This document shows positions 42,108 through 50,111 of a DNA stretch of 64,000 nucleotides, piece by piece. A program made the position numbers and the translations under genes. Origin of the DNA: Cytobacillus sp. NCCP-133 (GTDB taxonomy: Bacteria > Bacillota > Bacilli > Bacillales > Cytobacillaceae). The first letter of the stretch is position 1, and the number at the start of each line of letters is the position of its first letter. A model generated the notes under the pieces. That model ran no database searches, had not been told where the DNA came from, and worked only from the letters and a program-made list of their open reading frames with translations. The DNA lies in contig NZ_BRVM01000008.1 in assembly GCF_026011715.1 (NCBI RefSeq), forward strand, positions 106,570 through 170,569, given 5' to 3'.

Positions 42108-42130
42108 AACGACTCCGTCGTTAATTTTTT
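42108..42130 (+). terminator. Orphan plus-strand terminator-like hairpin
   Basis: AACGAC-TCC-GTCGTT is followed by AATTTTTT. No gene precedes it on the plus strand within the intergenic region, so it may end a small or antisense transcript. Confidence 0.45.
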
Positions 42131-42404
42131 CGTATAAAAATTTAATTTCAATGTTTTCACATGTTCCTCAAATAAATGAGAATTAATTGGTGAAAACCAT
42201 TATCCAAATGAATTTTTTCCTATAATCTTGTCCATGTATGATGTCCTTTATTAGTGGATTTGGATGGGTTACCACCTGATTAAACCATTATAAAGGACTT
42301 TTTCTTTACACAAAACAATAAAATTGAACATTTAGAGTACTTTTAATAGTGGAATTTAATTAATGCAATACTAGTGGTAAAATTTATAAAAAATATTTCA
42401 TCTT

Positions 42405-43601
42405 TTAATGATGATGATGATGTTCATACCCATGTTCTGCCGCATATTTACGGAAATTATCTAAGTCCAGCATTCCTGTTGAGGTACCGTTTAAGGCCTG
42501 ATTCATACGCTCCAGCAGTACGTTTTTTAACTTTGGATGATAGCCAAAATAATCTGCAATATCAATGGATACATCCTTACAAGTCGCTTTAAACTGATCT
42601 GCCATGTTATTCATTCTTTCCATTAATATTCCCGTAAATAAAAAATACGGAAGCATGATGATTTTTTTTGCACCTAATTTAATACAGCGTTCCATCCCAT
42701 CCTGCACAGTTGGTGTCGTGACCCCCATAAAGGCACTTTCAACGATAGATACATTTAATTTCTCCCATAACAACCTGCTAATCTTATAAAAATCAGCATT
42801 TGCATAGGGATCGCTGCCGCCTCGTCCAATTAATAAAATAGCTGTGTCTTCATGCTTTTGATTCACATCTAAGCCAGTTTCAGCAAGTCTTGTTTTTAAA
42901 ATTTCAAAGACTTCCTCATGAACACCGATCGTTTGGCCGTAGGTAAAGTGAATATCCGGGAAATGCTCTCTAGCATGTTCAATTTCTGCTGGAATGTGCA
43001 GTTTGGAGTGTCCGGCATGCAATAGGATGATAGGAATGACATGGATTTCATCTGCCCCTTTTTCAGCACAAAGCTGAATTCCGTCTTCAATATTGGGGGA
43101 TGCAAATTCTAAGAAGCAGGCTTCTACCAAGAGGGCTGGGTCAATGTCGTTTCTCATTTGATCGATGAATCGGCGGACTTCGTGATTCCCTGCCTCCATC
43201 CTGCTGCCATGGCCGACAAATAGAACCGCTTTTTTCATTGGCCCTTTTCCTTTCTTGTATTTATCGATTCCTTTAATGCGGTTTTCATTGCGTTTTCGTT
43301 CGCCGTGTTCCATGGAGTAAATGATTGACTCTTTTTTCACTGCTTCATGAACAATGCCGCGAGCTGTTTCTTCTTGCTGGACCGAATACCAGGTTCCTTT
43401 TGGGTAATCAATGACGACGCATTTGTCTTTGCAGCGGCCGTTGCACCGGGTACGGGATGTGTGAATATGCTCGTCTAAACGGTTTTTCCGGATTTCATCG
43501 CGTATTTGCTGTGTGACTTCTTCTGCGCCTGCTCTCATACAGGTTGCGCCGTTGCAGATGAGCAGGTGACGCTGCATATGTTCTAAATTCCAGGTTGTCA
43601 T
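42405..43601 (-). CDS. cbiX: CbiW-CbiX fusion: ferredoxin domain plus sirohydrochlorin cobaltochelatase
   Basis: A 398-residue protein. Residues 10-90 form a thioredoxin-like [2Fe-2S] domain (CNGATCMRAG, then RCNGRCKDKC), like the separate CbiW of B. megaterium. From residue 122 (KKAVLFVGHGSRM) it is a two-lobe CbiX chelatase that inserts cobalt into sirohydrochlorin, with the second His in ILLHAGHSKLHIP. The tail ends in five His after YE. ATG at the CbiX start also has AAAGG upstream, so a shorter product may be made too. It is separated from the main cbi operon by the importer genes and a repeat element. Confidence 0.88.
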   Translation of the reverse strand: MTTWNLEHMQRHLLICNGATCMRAGAEEVTQQIRDEIRKNRLDEHIHTSRTRCNGRCKDKCVVIDYPKGTWYSVQQEETARGIVHEAVKKESIIYSMEHGERKRNENRIKGIDKYKKGKGPMKKAVLFVGHGSRMEAGNHEVRRFIDQMRNDIDPALLVEACFLEFASPNIEDGIQLCAEKGADEIHVIPIILLHAGHSKLHIPAEIEHAREHFPDIHFTYGQTIGVHEEVFEILKTRLAETGLDVNQKHEDTAILLIGRGGSDPYANADFYKISRLLWEKLNVSIVESAFMGVTTPTVQDGMERCIKLGAKKIIMLPYFLFTGILMERMNNMADQFKATCKDVSIDIADYFGYHPKLKNVLLERMNQALNGTSTGMLDLDNFRKYAAEHGYEHHHHH

Positions 43602-43666
43602 TAGGTGACCTCCTTCTATTAATTTTGATATTCTAACTTGAAATCTTGTTTAGGCTTAGTATTAAG

Positions 43667-43860
43667 CCCGTTGATTTCAGCACGGGGCACTTGCTTTCCG
43701 TGGGGCGTGCGGTGAGCCTCCTCGGCTTCGCCTGCGGGGTCTCACCTGTCCCGCTTCTCCCACTGGACATTGAATAATCTACCCTGAATCAACACCGCAC
43801 GAAGAAAATGCGAATGCATTTTCGAGGATCAAGTGCCCTCCGCTCCAATCAACTCAGCGG
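43667..43860 (-). repeat. Structured intergenic repeat element of Bacillus type
   Basis: A GC-rich 190-bp element unlike its AT-rich surroundings. On the minus strand it begins GTTGATTGGAGCGGAGGGCA, contains AGAAGCGGGACAGGTGAGAC and the GGAGGCTCACCG complement, and ends with GGAAAGCAAGTGCC and GAAATCAAC. The pieces fold into long stems. I recognise this as a dispersed element common in Bacillus genomes. It carries no coding frame and separates the importer genes from cbiX. Confidence 0.75.
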
Positions 43861-43913
43861 ATATATTTAAATAACCGTTCAAAAGCAACAAAGTTCTCAT
43901 AAACACCCAAATG

Positions 43914-44900
43914 TTAAAAAGCCTCCGGATAAAAACCTTTGGCCAAAACCTCAAGCGCTTCCCCAACACGAACTCCTTCAGATGCTGCAGACAGCGGCAG
44001 GATGACAAAGCGTTCATTTTGTACGGCTGGTGTCTGGCTTAAGGCAGGGTCTTTTTTAAGGAACTCTATTTTTTGTTCCGCAGTTGTTGAGGCATAATCG
44101 ATCACTACGATGACATCAGGCTGGCGTTCTACTGCGTCTTCTTTTGAGACGGTGGCCCAGTTTCCTTTTACATCACCAAAGACGTTGTGGCCGCCTGCCA
44201 TTGTGACAAGTGTGTTCATGAAGTTTTGTGTGGCGGTGAATACATCGGTTTCGCCGCTGTCATAAACCAGAACATCTAATGGGACTTTTACTTCGGGCAA
44301 TTGGGATGTAATGGCTTCAATTTCTTGGTTCATTTGGGAAATTAGTTTTTTACCGCGTTCTTCCACCTGGAAAATCTTTGCGATATTTTGGATGTCAGCA
44401 TAGATATCTTCCAGGGTGGGTGCCACTATCACAGATGATGATTGTAAGTAGCTGTTAATGCCTAATTCCTTTAGTTCTTCACGTGTTGCAATGTTTTTCT
44501 CATTGAAGGCACTTTCCCAGCCGCCATATAGAAAGTCTGCTTCTTTTGAAATGACTTGCTCTTTTGATGGATATTGTTCTGCCAATACTGGAACTTTGCC
44601 GTATGCCTCCTGTAATGGCTCATAAATTTCGTTATCCAAGAATGCAGTGCCAGCCATGGAATCTTCTAAACCAAGTGCCAGCATGATTTCAGTCACATGC
44701 TGATTCAATGATATCCCACGCTTTGGCGCTTCTTCGTATTCATTCACAAAGCCTTCATTTTCAATAACCACTTTCTCCGTCTGCTCCGCTTGTTCACTTT
44801 TCACCTGTGCTGTGTTTGACTCTTCTGCTGAGCATGCGGCCAATAATAATGCGGCCGCCAAGACCAGGAAAGTCCAAATTCTGCTATTTTTCATGTTCAT
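43914..44900 (-). CDS. Corrinoid/siderophore ABC transporter binding lipoprotein, BtuF-like
   Basis: A 328-residue periplasmic-binding protein of the FecB/BtuF class. The lipobox LLAAC has Cys23. The mature part reads GISLNQHVTEIMLALGLEDSM and has the long backbone helix typical of class III binding proteins (residues 150-200). Its position at the end of a riboswitch-led cobalamin operon suggests it binds cobalamin or a precursor corrinoid; an iron-siderophore ligand is the alternative. Confidence 0.82.
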   Translation of the reverse strand: MNMKNSRIWTFLVLAAALLLAACSAEESNTAQVKSEQAEQTEKVVIENEGFVNEYEEAPKRGISLNQHVTEIMLALGLEDSMAGTAFLDNEIYEPLQEAYGKVPVLAEQYPSKEQVISKEADFLYGGWESAFNEKNIATREELKELGINSYLQSSSVIVAPTLEDIYADIQNIAKIFQVEERGKKLISQMNQEIEAITSQLPEVKVPLDVLVYDSGETDVFTATQNFMNTLVTMAGGHNVFGDVKGNWATVSKEDAVERQPDVIVVIDYASTTAEQKIEFLKKDPALSQTPAVQNERFVILPLSAASEGVRVGEALEVLAKGFYPEAF

Positions 44901-44917
44901 AGGTCCCTCTATTCCAT

Positions 44918-45685
44918 TTAATCGTTTGTGTAAAAAAATAAATGAAGCTTTTTGGTAAATGGGTTTTTCGAAACACCGGCCTGCATATGGAAGACTTCCT
45001 TCAATGTCTCTTCTGTCAGGACTTGCTCCGGTGTTCCCGACATATAAAGAGCTCCATCGTTCATGACAAGGAGCTTATCGCAATACCCTGCGGCCAGGTT
45101 TAAATCATGAAGGGCAGCCACAATGGTGATAGGCAAATCCTTCACTAAACCCATTAATTGATATTGATGTTCAATATCCAGATGATTGGTCGGTTCATCC
45201 AGAATTAATATGTTTGCCTGCTGTGCCAGGGCGCGTGCGAGCATTACCCGTTTCTTCTCGCCGCCTGATAATTGGTTAAACATGCGGTTTTCCAAGTGAA
45301 GCACATTTGCGAGCATCATGCTATCTTCCACAATGGCAAAGTCCTCCTTATTGTCAGGGGAAAGCCATTTTTTGTAAGGCGTACGCCCCATCATGACCAA
45401 ATCTTTTACCGTAAAATCAAAGAGTACCGGAGTTTCCTGACTGACAACAGCTAACTCCTGAGCAAGCTTTTTCTGCGGGATATGGAGAATATCTTTTTCA
45501 TATAACGTCACGAAACCGCTCGTTTGTTTTAAATGACGATAAATGATTTTGAGCATTGTCGACTTTCCGCTGCCATTCGGTCCAATGATGCCAATGAATT
45601 TTCCCTGTTGCACTGAAAAAGTGATATTGTTTAAGATTTGCTTGTCCGGCACTGAAAAGGACATTTTTTTGACCTGCAGCATCAC
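44918..45685 (-). CDS. Corrinoid/siderophore ABC transporter ATPase, BtuD-like
   Basis: A 255-residue ATPase with Walker A GPNGSGKST (residue 36), signature LSGGEKKRVMLARAL, Walker B ILILDEPTNHLD and switch AALHDLNLAA. It belongs to the FepC/BtuD/FecE class. It overlaps the permease stop by one base and precedes the binding protein by 17 bases, making a permease-ATPase-binding protein order. Confidence 0.88.
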   Translation of the reverse strand: MMLQVKKMSFSVPDKQILNNITFSVQQGKFIGIIGPNGSGKSTMLKIIYRHLKQTSGFVTLYEKDILHIPQKKLAQELAVVSQETPVLFDFTVKDLVMMGRTPYKKWLSPDNKEDFAIVEDSMMLANVLHLENRMFNQLSGGEKKRVMLARALAQQANILILDEPTNHLDIEHQYQLMGLVKDLPITIVAALHDLNLAAGYCDKLLVMNDGALYMSGTPEQVLTEETLKEVFHMQAGVSKNPFTKKLHLFFYTND

Positions 45686-46725
45686 TATTCACCGTCCCCA
45701 AAAGAATAACGCTTTCGCCTGAGCATCCAGATAAAGAATGGGCATCCGCAAATGGCGGTAATAATCCCGATTGGCATTTCTTCAGGCGCCAGCACCATAC
45801 GTGCGGCCATATCCGCCCAAACTAAGAAAATGGCACCGATCAGAGCGCTTATCGGCAGAACCAGTTTGTAATTAGAACCCGCCAGCATCCGCACGATGTG
45901 AGGAATAATCAGCCCGACGAAGCCAATGCTTCCGCTGACCGCGACGACCACACCGGTCAGAAGGGATACAAAGAGAATGATAAAGATCCGAAACCGGTCC
46001 AGATTCACGCCGAGTGTCGCGGCCGTTTCCTCACCAAGCAATAAAGCATTAAGCTGCCGATAATTCATGAGCAGCAGAATAAAAACAAGCAGCAGTGAAA
46101 AAAACGGAATGCCAAGATTGGACCATTTCGCGCCTGCCAGACTGCCGAGCATCCAATGCATGACCGCTTGTATGCCGCCCTGCTGCTTGGACATCATCAG
46201 CATAAAATTGGTAATGGCGGATAACACCATCGAAACCGCAATCCCTGCCAAAAGCAGACGAATGACCGATATGCGTCCATTGACGCGTGCTAAAAAAAAC
46301 ACAATCATGACCGCAAAAATGGCGCCTAAGAATGCGGCCAGGGAAATGGCATAGACGCCCAGCATGCTGAATGCACCAAGTAAAATAACCGATGCCGCTC
46401 CAACAGATGCACCGGAGGATACCCCCAGAATGTAAGGATCTGCGATCGAGTTTTTCACTAATGCTTGAATGGCTGCCCCGCAAATGGCCAGTGCGGCCCC
46501 TATTATGGCCGCAAGTACAATACGGGGGAATCGTATATCCCAAATAATAACCGCCTGCGCCTTAGAAGCATCTGCTGCTATGAATATACCCAGCTTGGAG
46601 AACAGCACTTCCCAAATAAGGCTTGGAGTAATGTCCACAGATCCTACCATCACGGCAAAAGTCATGGAAGCAAGCAGCCCCGCGGCCAGGGCACCTATCA
46701 GTAATGTAAACCGGGCCCTGGTCAT
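45685..46725 (-). CDS. Corrinoid/siderophore ABC transporter permease, BtuC-like
   Basis: A 346-residue FecCD-family permease with nine to ten membrane segments. Typical blocks are DIRFPRIVLAAIIGAALAI (residues 63-81), PYILGVSSGASVGA and GFVGLIIPHIVRMLAG near residue 265. As a homodimer it would pass cobalamin or a related metal chelate. It starts 4 bases inside the end of the methyltransferase gene. Confidence 0.9.
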   Translation of the reverse strand: MTRARFTLLIGALAAGLLASMTFAVMVGSVDITPSLIWEVLFSKLGIFIAADASKAQAVIIWDIRFPRIVLAAIIGAALAICGAAIQALVKNSIADPYILGVSSGASVGAASVILLGAFSMLGVYAISLAAFLGAIFAVMIVFFLARVNGRISVIRLLLAGIAVSMVLSAITNFMLMMSKQQGGIQAVMHWMLGSLAGAKWSNLGIPFFSLLLVFILLLMNYRQLNALLLGEETAATLGVNLDRFRIFIILFVSLLTGVVVAVSGSIGFVGLIIPHIVRMLAGSNYKLVLPISALIGAIFLVWADMAARMVLAPEEMPIGIITAICGCPFFIWMLRRKRYSFGDGE

Positions 46726-47558
46726 AGATGCTTCACAGGCTCCCAGCTGATAATGGCCGCATGGAAAGGATAACGGTATGCAAACTGGCCGTCCTCTTTG
46801 AAAATAAATCGTTCCAATGAAGCTTCCACATGTGCCTGCTCAAACCGGGGAGATAAGATTTTCTTGCTCCCGGCATCAAGTAACTGCTGCCATGTATCAT
46901 AACGATGCTCCCGCTCAAGCTTTAATATTTCACAATCTGCATAAATGCCTAACTGATACAGCATGTTGACGATCATGATATAATCCCGGCGCGGGTATTT
47001 AATGTCATAGCCAAACCGCTCATCCAACAGTACGTAATGCGGCTGAATAGGGCCAGTCGTTAAGCCGATTATGGCACGTTTTTTTGCCAGCCTGTTCATT
47101 TTCTTCAGTGCTTCATTCATTTCATACATTCGATAAAAGCAGTTCACCCCCACCACAATATCATGCGGCTCCAATTGTGCTTCTTCCCATTTGCTGTGAA
47201 CAAACTGGATACGGGCATCTTCTTCAAAGTACTGCTTTATGTATGTGAGCACACTCTTTGAACCATCCACCAGCGTTAACCTTCTGACATCCTGGCTGAG
47301 CGGAAAGGTATAGTTCCCCCATCCCGGACCGAATTCAATACAGCTTGAGTCTTCAGGGATATGCGGCTTCATTTTTTCATAGATTTTTTTTGAATACTCA
47401 TCTGTTTGCTTGTATCCTTTTTTCTTCATGGACTGCATCCAAAAGGCTTCCTCCAGCTCATCATCAACCATCCGCTCCGGCATCCTGCCATGCCAATCCA
47501 GCATGCCTTCCTTCCAGAGCTTCTCAAAATCGTATTGCAAAGGGGATTCTTTTATCAT
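46722..47558 (-). CDS. Class I SAM-dependent methyltransferase of unknown substrate
   Basis: A 278-residue protein with a central Rossmann methyltransferase domain: motif I CIEFGPGWGNYTFPL near residue 75, then LTLVDGSKSV with the ribose-binding Asp. The N-terminal 60 residues are helical with many Met/Trp. It is not one of the corrin-ring methyltransferases, which have the CbiL/F/H fold. It lies between btuR and the importer genes and overlaps the permease, so it may modify an imported corrinoid or a metal chelator. That is inference from position. Confidence 0.75.
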   Translation of the reverse strand: MIKESPLQYDFEKLWKEGMLDWHGRMPERMVDDELEEAFWMQSMKKKGYKQTDEYSKKIYEKMKPHIPEDSSCIEFGPGWGNYTFPLSQDVRRLTLVDGSKSVLTYIKQYFEEDARIQFVHSKWEEAQLEPHDIVVGVNCFYRMYEMNEALKKMNRLAKKRAIIGLTTGPIQPHYVLLDERFGYDIKYPRRDYIMIVNMLYQLGIYADCEILKLEREHRYDTWQQLLDAGSKKILSPRFEQAHVEASLERFIFKEDGQFAYRYPFHAAIISWEPVKHL

Positions 47559-47622
47559 TGAAATTCACCTCAATTCCCAAAACCTAACTAGATACTGGGT
47601 CCTAAATACCCGGGCAGGCTGC

Positions 47623-48162
47623 TTAGAACTCCAGCCCCTTCATGGCTTTAACATCTTGTTCGGCATAATAATGTTTGGTGGCATCAATGGTAGACACTAA
47701 ATCGGCTAATTCGACAATGGCAGCATGTGCAGAGCGCCCTGTGATCACCAAATGCATCGTTTTTGGACGGTTTTGAATGGCCTCTAACACCTCAGCTAAT
47801 GGCAGCACATTATCAATGGGAAAACGTGTGATGGCAAGGGCATTATTCAGTTCGTCCAGCACTAATACATCTGTTGTTTCATCTTTTAATTCTTCTTTTA
47901 CCGTCTGCCAGGCTTTTGCAAGTGCTTTGCGGTGCTCCTCCGCTGTTTTCGTCCATGTAAACCCGATTCCTAATTGCACGGTTTCAACACCCAGTTTTCT
48001 GAGGGCCAGCTGTTCACCATATGTACGTTCCGGTGATTTAATAAATTGAAAGTATTTCACCTTCATTCCGCGGCCAATTGCCCTTAATGCGACACCAAGC
48101 GAAGCGGTTGTTTTTCCTTTGCCATCCCCCGTATAAACCAGCAGCATCCCTTTTTGTGCCAT
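47623..48162 (-). CDS. btuR: Cob(I)yrinic acid a,c-diamide adenosyltransferase
   Basis: A 179-residue CobA/BtuR-type ATP:corrinoid adenosyltransferase that makes the cobalt-carbon bond of adenosylcobalamin. The inverted P-loop YTGDGKGKTTASLG starts near residue 10; VLDELNNALAI and LVITGRSAH are further family motifs. The start is ATG 48162, because AAGGAGG lies 8 bases upstream; the longer frame to 48201 overlaps the preceding gene. It ends the cobI-like gene order. Confidence 0.92.
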   Translation of the reverse strand: MAQKGMLLVYTGDGKGKTTASLGVALRAIGRGMKVKYFQFIKSPERTYGEQLALRKLGVETVQLGIGFTWTKTAEEHRKALAKAWQTVKEELKDETTDVLVLDELNNALAITRFPIDNVLPLAEVLEAIQNRPKTMHLVITGRSAHAAIVELADLVSTIDATKHYYAEQDVKAMKGLEF

Positions 48163-48175
48163 AGACCATTCCTCC

Positions 48176-48730
48176 TTACAGCCAAGTTGTCTTTTCAGCA
48201 AATGGGGTACGCTTTTTCTCGGAAGCCATTTCTTCTGCAGGATAGCCGATGCATAGCGTTCCCACTAATTGCTCCTGCTCAGATGCACCGATAAAATCAT
48301 GCAGTGCGGTATCATGCACCAAGCCAACGCCTCTTGTACGCCATACCATGCCTAACCCCAGCTGTTCTGCCATCAGCCACATCGACATGATGGCACTGCT
48401 TACGGCAAAGACATTATCTTTTGTCGCCCCTTCATCGCCTTCCACAATGGCGGATGTCACAACAATGATCAGGGGTGTGTTCGTGATGGCTTTCATGGAG
48501 CTTTCCACTAAATGCGGCTTCGCCGGAAAGCGTTTTTGCAGGTAATCAAGTGCCACCTGCTCGTAGCGTTTTAAGCTTTCTCCCTGCAATACATAGAAAT
48601 GCCACGGCTCACGCATGCGGTCATTTGGTGCATATGTGGCTGCTGCTAATAATGTCTCGATTTTGTCCCGTTCTACTTCGCGCGATTCAAAGTTTCGAAT
48701 CGCACGGCGTTTTTTCAAGGCTTCTAACAT
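48176..48730 (-). CDS. cbiY: CbiY-like nitroreductase-family protein
   Basis: A 184-residue FMN oxidoreductase-fold protein (KRRAIRNFE, then APNDRMREPWHFYV, then LGLGMVWRTRGVG). A gene of this position and class is called cbiY in the B. megaterium cobI operon; its exact role is unknown, though flavin-dependent cobalt reduction before adenosylation is a reasonable guess because btuR follows. It overlaps the cobA/sumT-type gene by 7 bases. Confidence 0.78.
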   Translation of the reverse strand: MLEALKKRRAIRNFESREVERDKIETLLAAATYAPNDRMREPWHFYVLQGESLKRYEQVALDYLQKRFPAKPHLVESSMKAITNTPLIIVVTSAIVEGDEGATKDNVFAVSSAIMSMWLMAEQLGLGMVWRTRGVGLVHDTALHDFIGASEQEQLVGTLCIGYPAEEMASEKKRTPFAEKTTWL

Positions 48731-49485
48731 AATTCATGCTCCTTTTCTATAAACCAGGCAATTTGATCCCGTACTCCAACCACATCTCCAACCAAAATCA
48801 TCGATGGATTCGAGATGCCATGAATCCGGATATCCTCTGCAATCGTTTCAAGTGTCCCTGTAATCGTCCGCTGCTTGGCAGTTGTGCCCCATTCAATCAC
48901 AGCAGCAGGGGTTGTTCCGCTTTTGCCATTGGCTATTAAGCTTTTCGTAATGTGAGCAATGTTGCCAATGCTCATATAAAAGGCGACCGTGTCAATTTGA
49001 GTAAGCGCAGACCACTTTAAAAAGTCCTGCTTCTTTTCGGCGCAGCCATGGCCTGTTACAATCGCAAAGCTTGCCGCATGATCACGGTGTGTCACAGGAA
49101 TCCCTGCATAAGCAGGCGCAGCAATCCCGGCGGTTATTCCAGGAACAATTTCAAAGGGAATACCTGCTTGCCGCAAAATGGCCGCTTCTTCAGCGCCGCG
49201 TCCAAACACAAAAGGGTCGCCTCCCTTTAAGCGCAGCACCTGCCTGCCAAGGTTTGCCTGTTCTACCAGGACCTGATGGATTTCATCCTGAATCAATCCA
49301 TGCCTGCCCGGCTCTTTTCCGCAATAAATCAGCTCTGCATCTGCTTTTTTATGTGTTAATAACTCACTATTCACCAGACGATCATATAAAATTACTTCAG
49401 CCTGCTGAATACACTCTAATCCGCGAATCGTCAGCAGTTTGGGGTCACCAGGTCCAGCTCCAACAATATAGACAAATCCTCTCAT
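48724..49485 (-). CDS. cobA: Uroporphyrinogen-III C-methyltransferase
   Basis: A 253-residue SUMT that uses two SAM to make precorrin-2, the entry step to corrins and siroheme. Family motifs are VGAGPGDPKLLTIRG (residues 8-22), LRLKGGDPFVFGRGAEEA and the VVPGITAGIAAPAYAGIP block. In B. megaterium this gene is cysG(A) of the cobI operon. It overlaps the dehydrogenase gene by 4 bases, so precorrin-2 is made and oxidised by coupled products. Confidence 0.92.
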   Translation of the reverse strand: MRGFVYIVGAGPGDPKLLTIRGLECIQQAEVILYDRLVNSELLTHKKADAELIYCGKEPGRHGLIQDEIHQVLVEQANLGRQVLRLKGGDPFVFGRGAEEAAILRQAGIPFEIVPGITAGIAAPAYAGIPVTHRDHAASFAIVTGHGCAEKKQDFLKWSALTQIDTVAFYMSIGNIAHITKSLIANGKSGTTPAAVIEWGTTAKQRTITGTLETIAEDIRIHGISNPSMILVGDVVGVRDQIAWFIEKEHELC

Positions 49486-50111
49486 TGCTTTTCTCCTAAA
49501 CGCTTAAGCAGCCATTCTTCACATTTTTGCACATCCCCTTGCTCCATCCACTCCAAAACTTGAGGTTCCAAAAGCTCTGCCAACAGCTGCTTTTTCTCAT
49601 TCCCCGTAAACTTCTCTAAGATTCGCTGACGGGCTTCCTTCAAAAAAGATACATACTTCGCGTAATGCTCTCCATATTGCTCTGCTAGTTCTCCCTTCAC
49701 TTTGCGGGTCAGACCCGGGCTCCCGCCAGATGTAGATACGGTCAAAACGAATTCACCGCGGCGGACAACTGCGGGATTAATGAAATCCACCCTGCCCTTT
49801 GCATCTGCCCGGCTGAGCAGCTGCCAATGCTGTGCGGCTTCCTCCACTGCATTGTTTACTTCTTCGTCGTTTGTGACAGCAAATATCAGGGCCGCATCAT
49901 CTAAATCAGCCGGTTCGAAGGATTTTTCTTTCCATGTCAGAAGTCCTTCTTGGATATACTGCTGCAATTTTTCAATAACCTCCGGGCTGATCACAGTTAC
50001 TTGGGCTTTTGTCGGCAGCAGCGCTTCAGCCTTCTGGCGTGCCACATGTCCGCCACCGACGATAACCACCTTTTTATAGTCAAGATTCATTAATAACGGG
50101 AAAAAATTCAT
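49482..50111 (-). CDS. Precorrin-2 dehydrogenase (SirC/CysG-B type)
   Basis: A 209-residue NAD-dependent dehydrogenase that oxidises precorrin-2 to sirohydrochlorin, the substrate of the CbiX chelatase. The Rossmann motif VVIVGGGHVARQKAEALL is at residues 15-32, and the middle has DDAALIFAVTNDEEVN. The chelatase Asp and helical C-terminal domain are present. Its start lies inside the end of cbiA (32-base overlap). Confidence 0.88.
   Translation of the reverse strand: MNFFPLLMNLDYKKVVIVGGGHVARQKAEALLPTKAQVTVISPEVIEKLQQYIQEGLLTWKEKSFEPADLDDAALIFAVTNDEEVNNAVEEAAQHWQLLSRADAKGRVDFINPAVVRRGEFVLTVSTSGGSPGLTRKVKGELAEQYGEHYAKYVSFLKEARQRILEKFTGNEKKQLLAELLEPQVLEWMEQGDVQKCEEWLLKRLGEKQ

Larger units (their letters stand above)
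41768..42404. other. Intergenic region with cre, terminators and inverted repeats
   Basis: It contains the cre palindrome, an AT-rich 11-bp inverted repeat (41896-41921), the terminator 41931-41963 on the minus strand, a plus-strand terminator-like hairpin at 42108-42130 with no plus-strand gene before it, and an imperfect 15-base inverted repeat spanning 42243-42298. No gene was recognised. Confidence 0.55.

Noticed and set aside
46049..46543. A 164-codon minus-strand frame with many Cys/His
   Set aside because: It is a +1 shadow of the btuC-like permease gene, whose own frame has clear family motifs.
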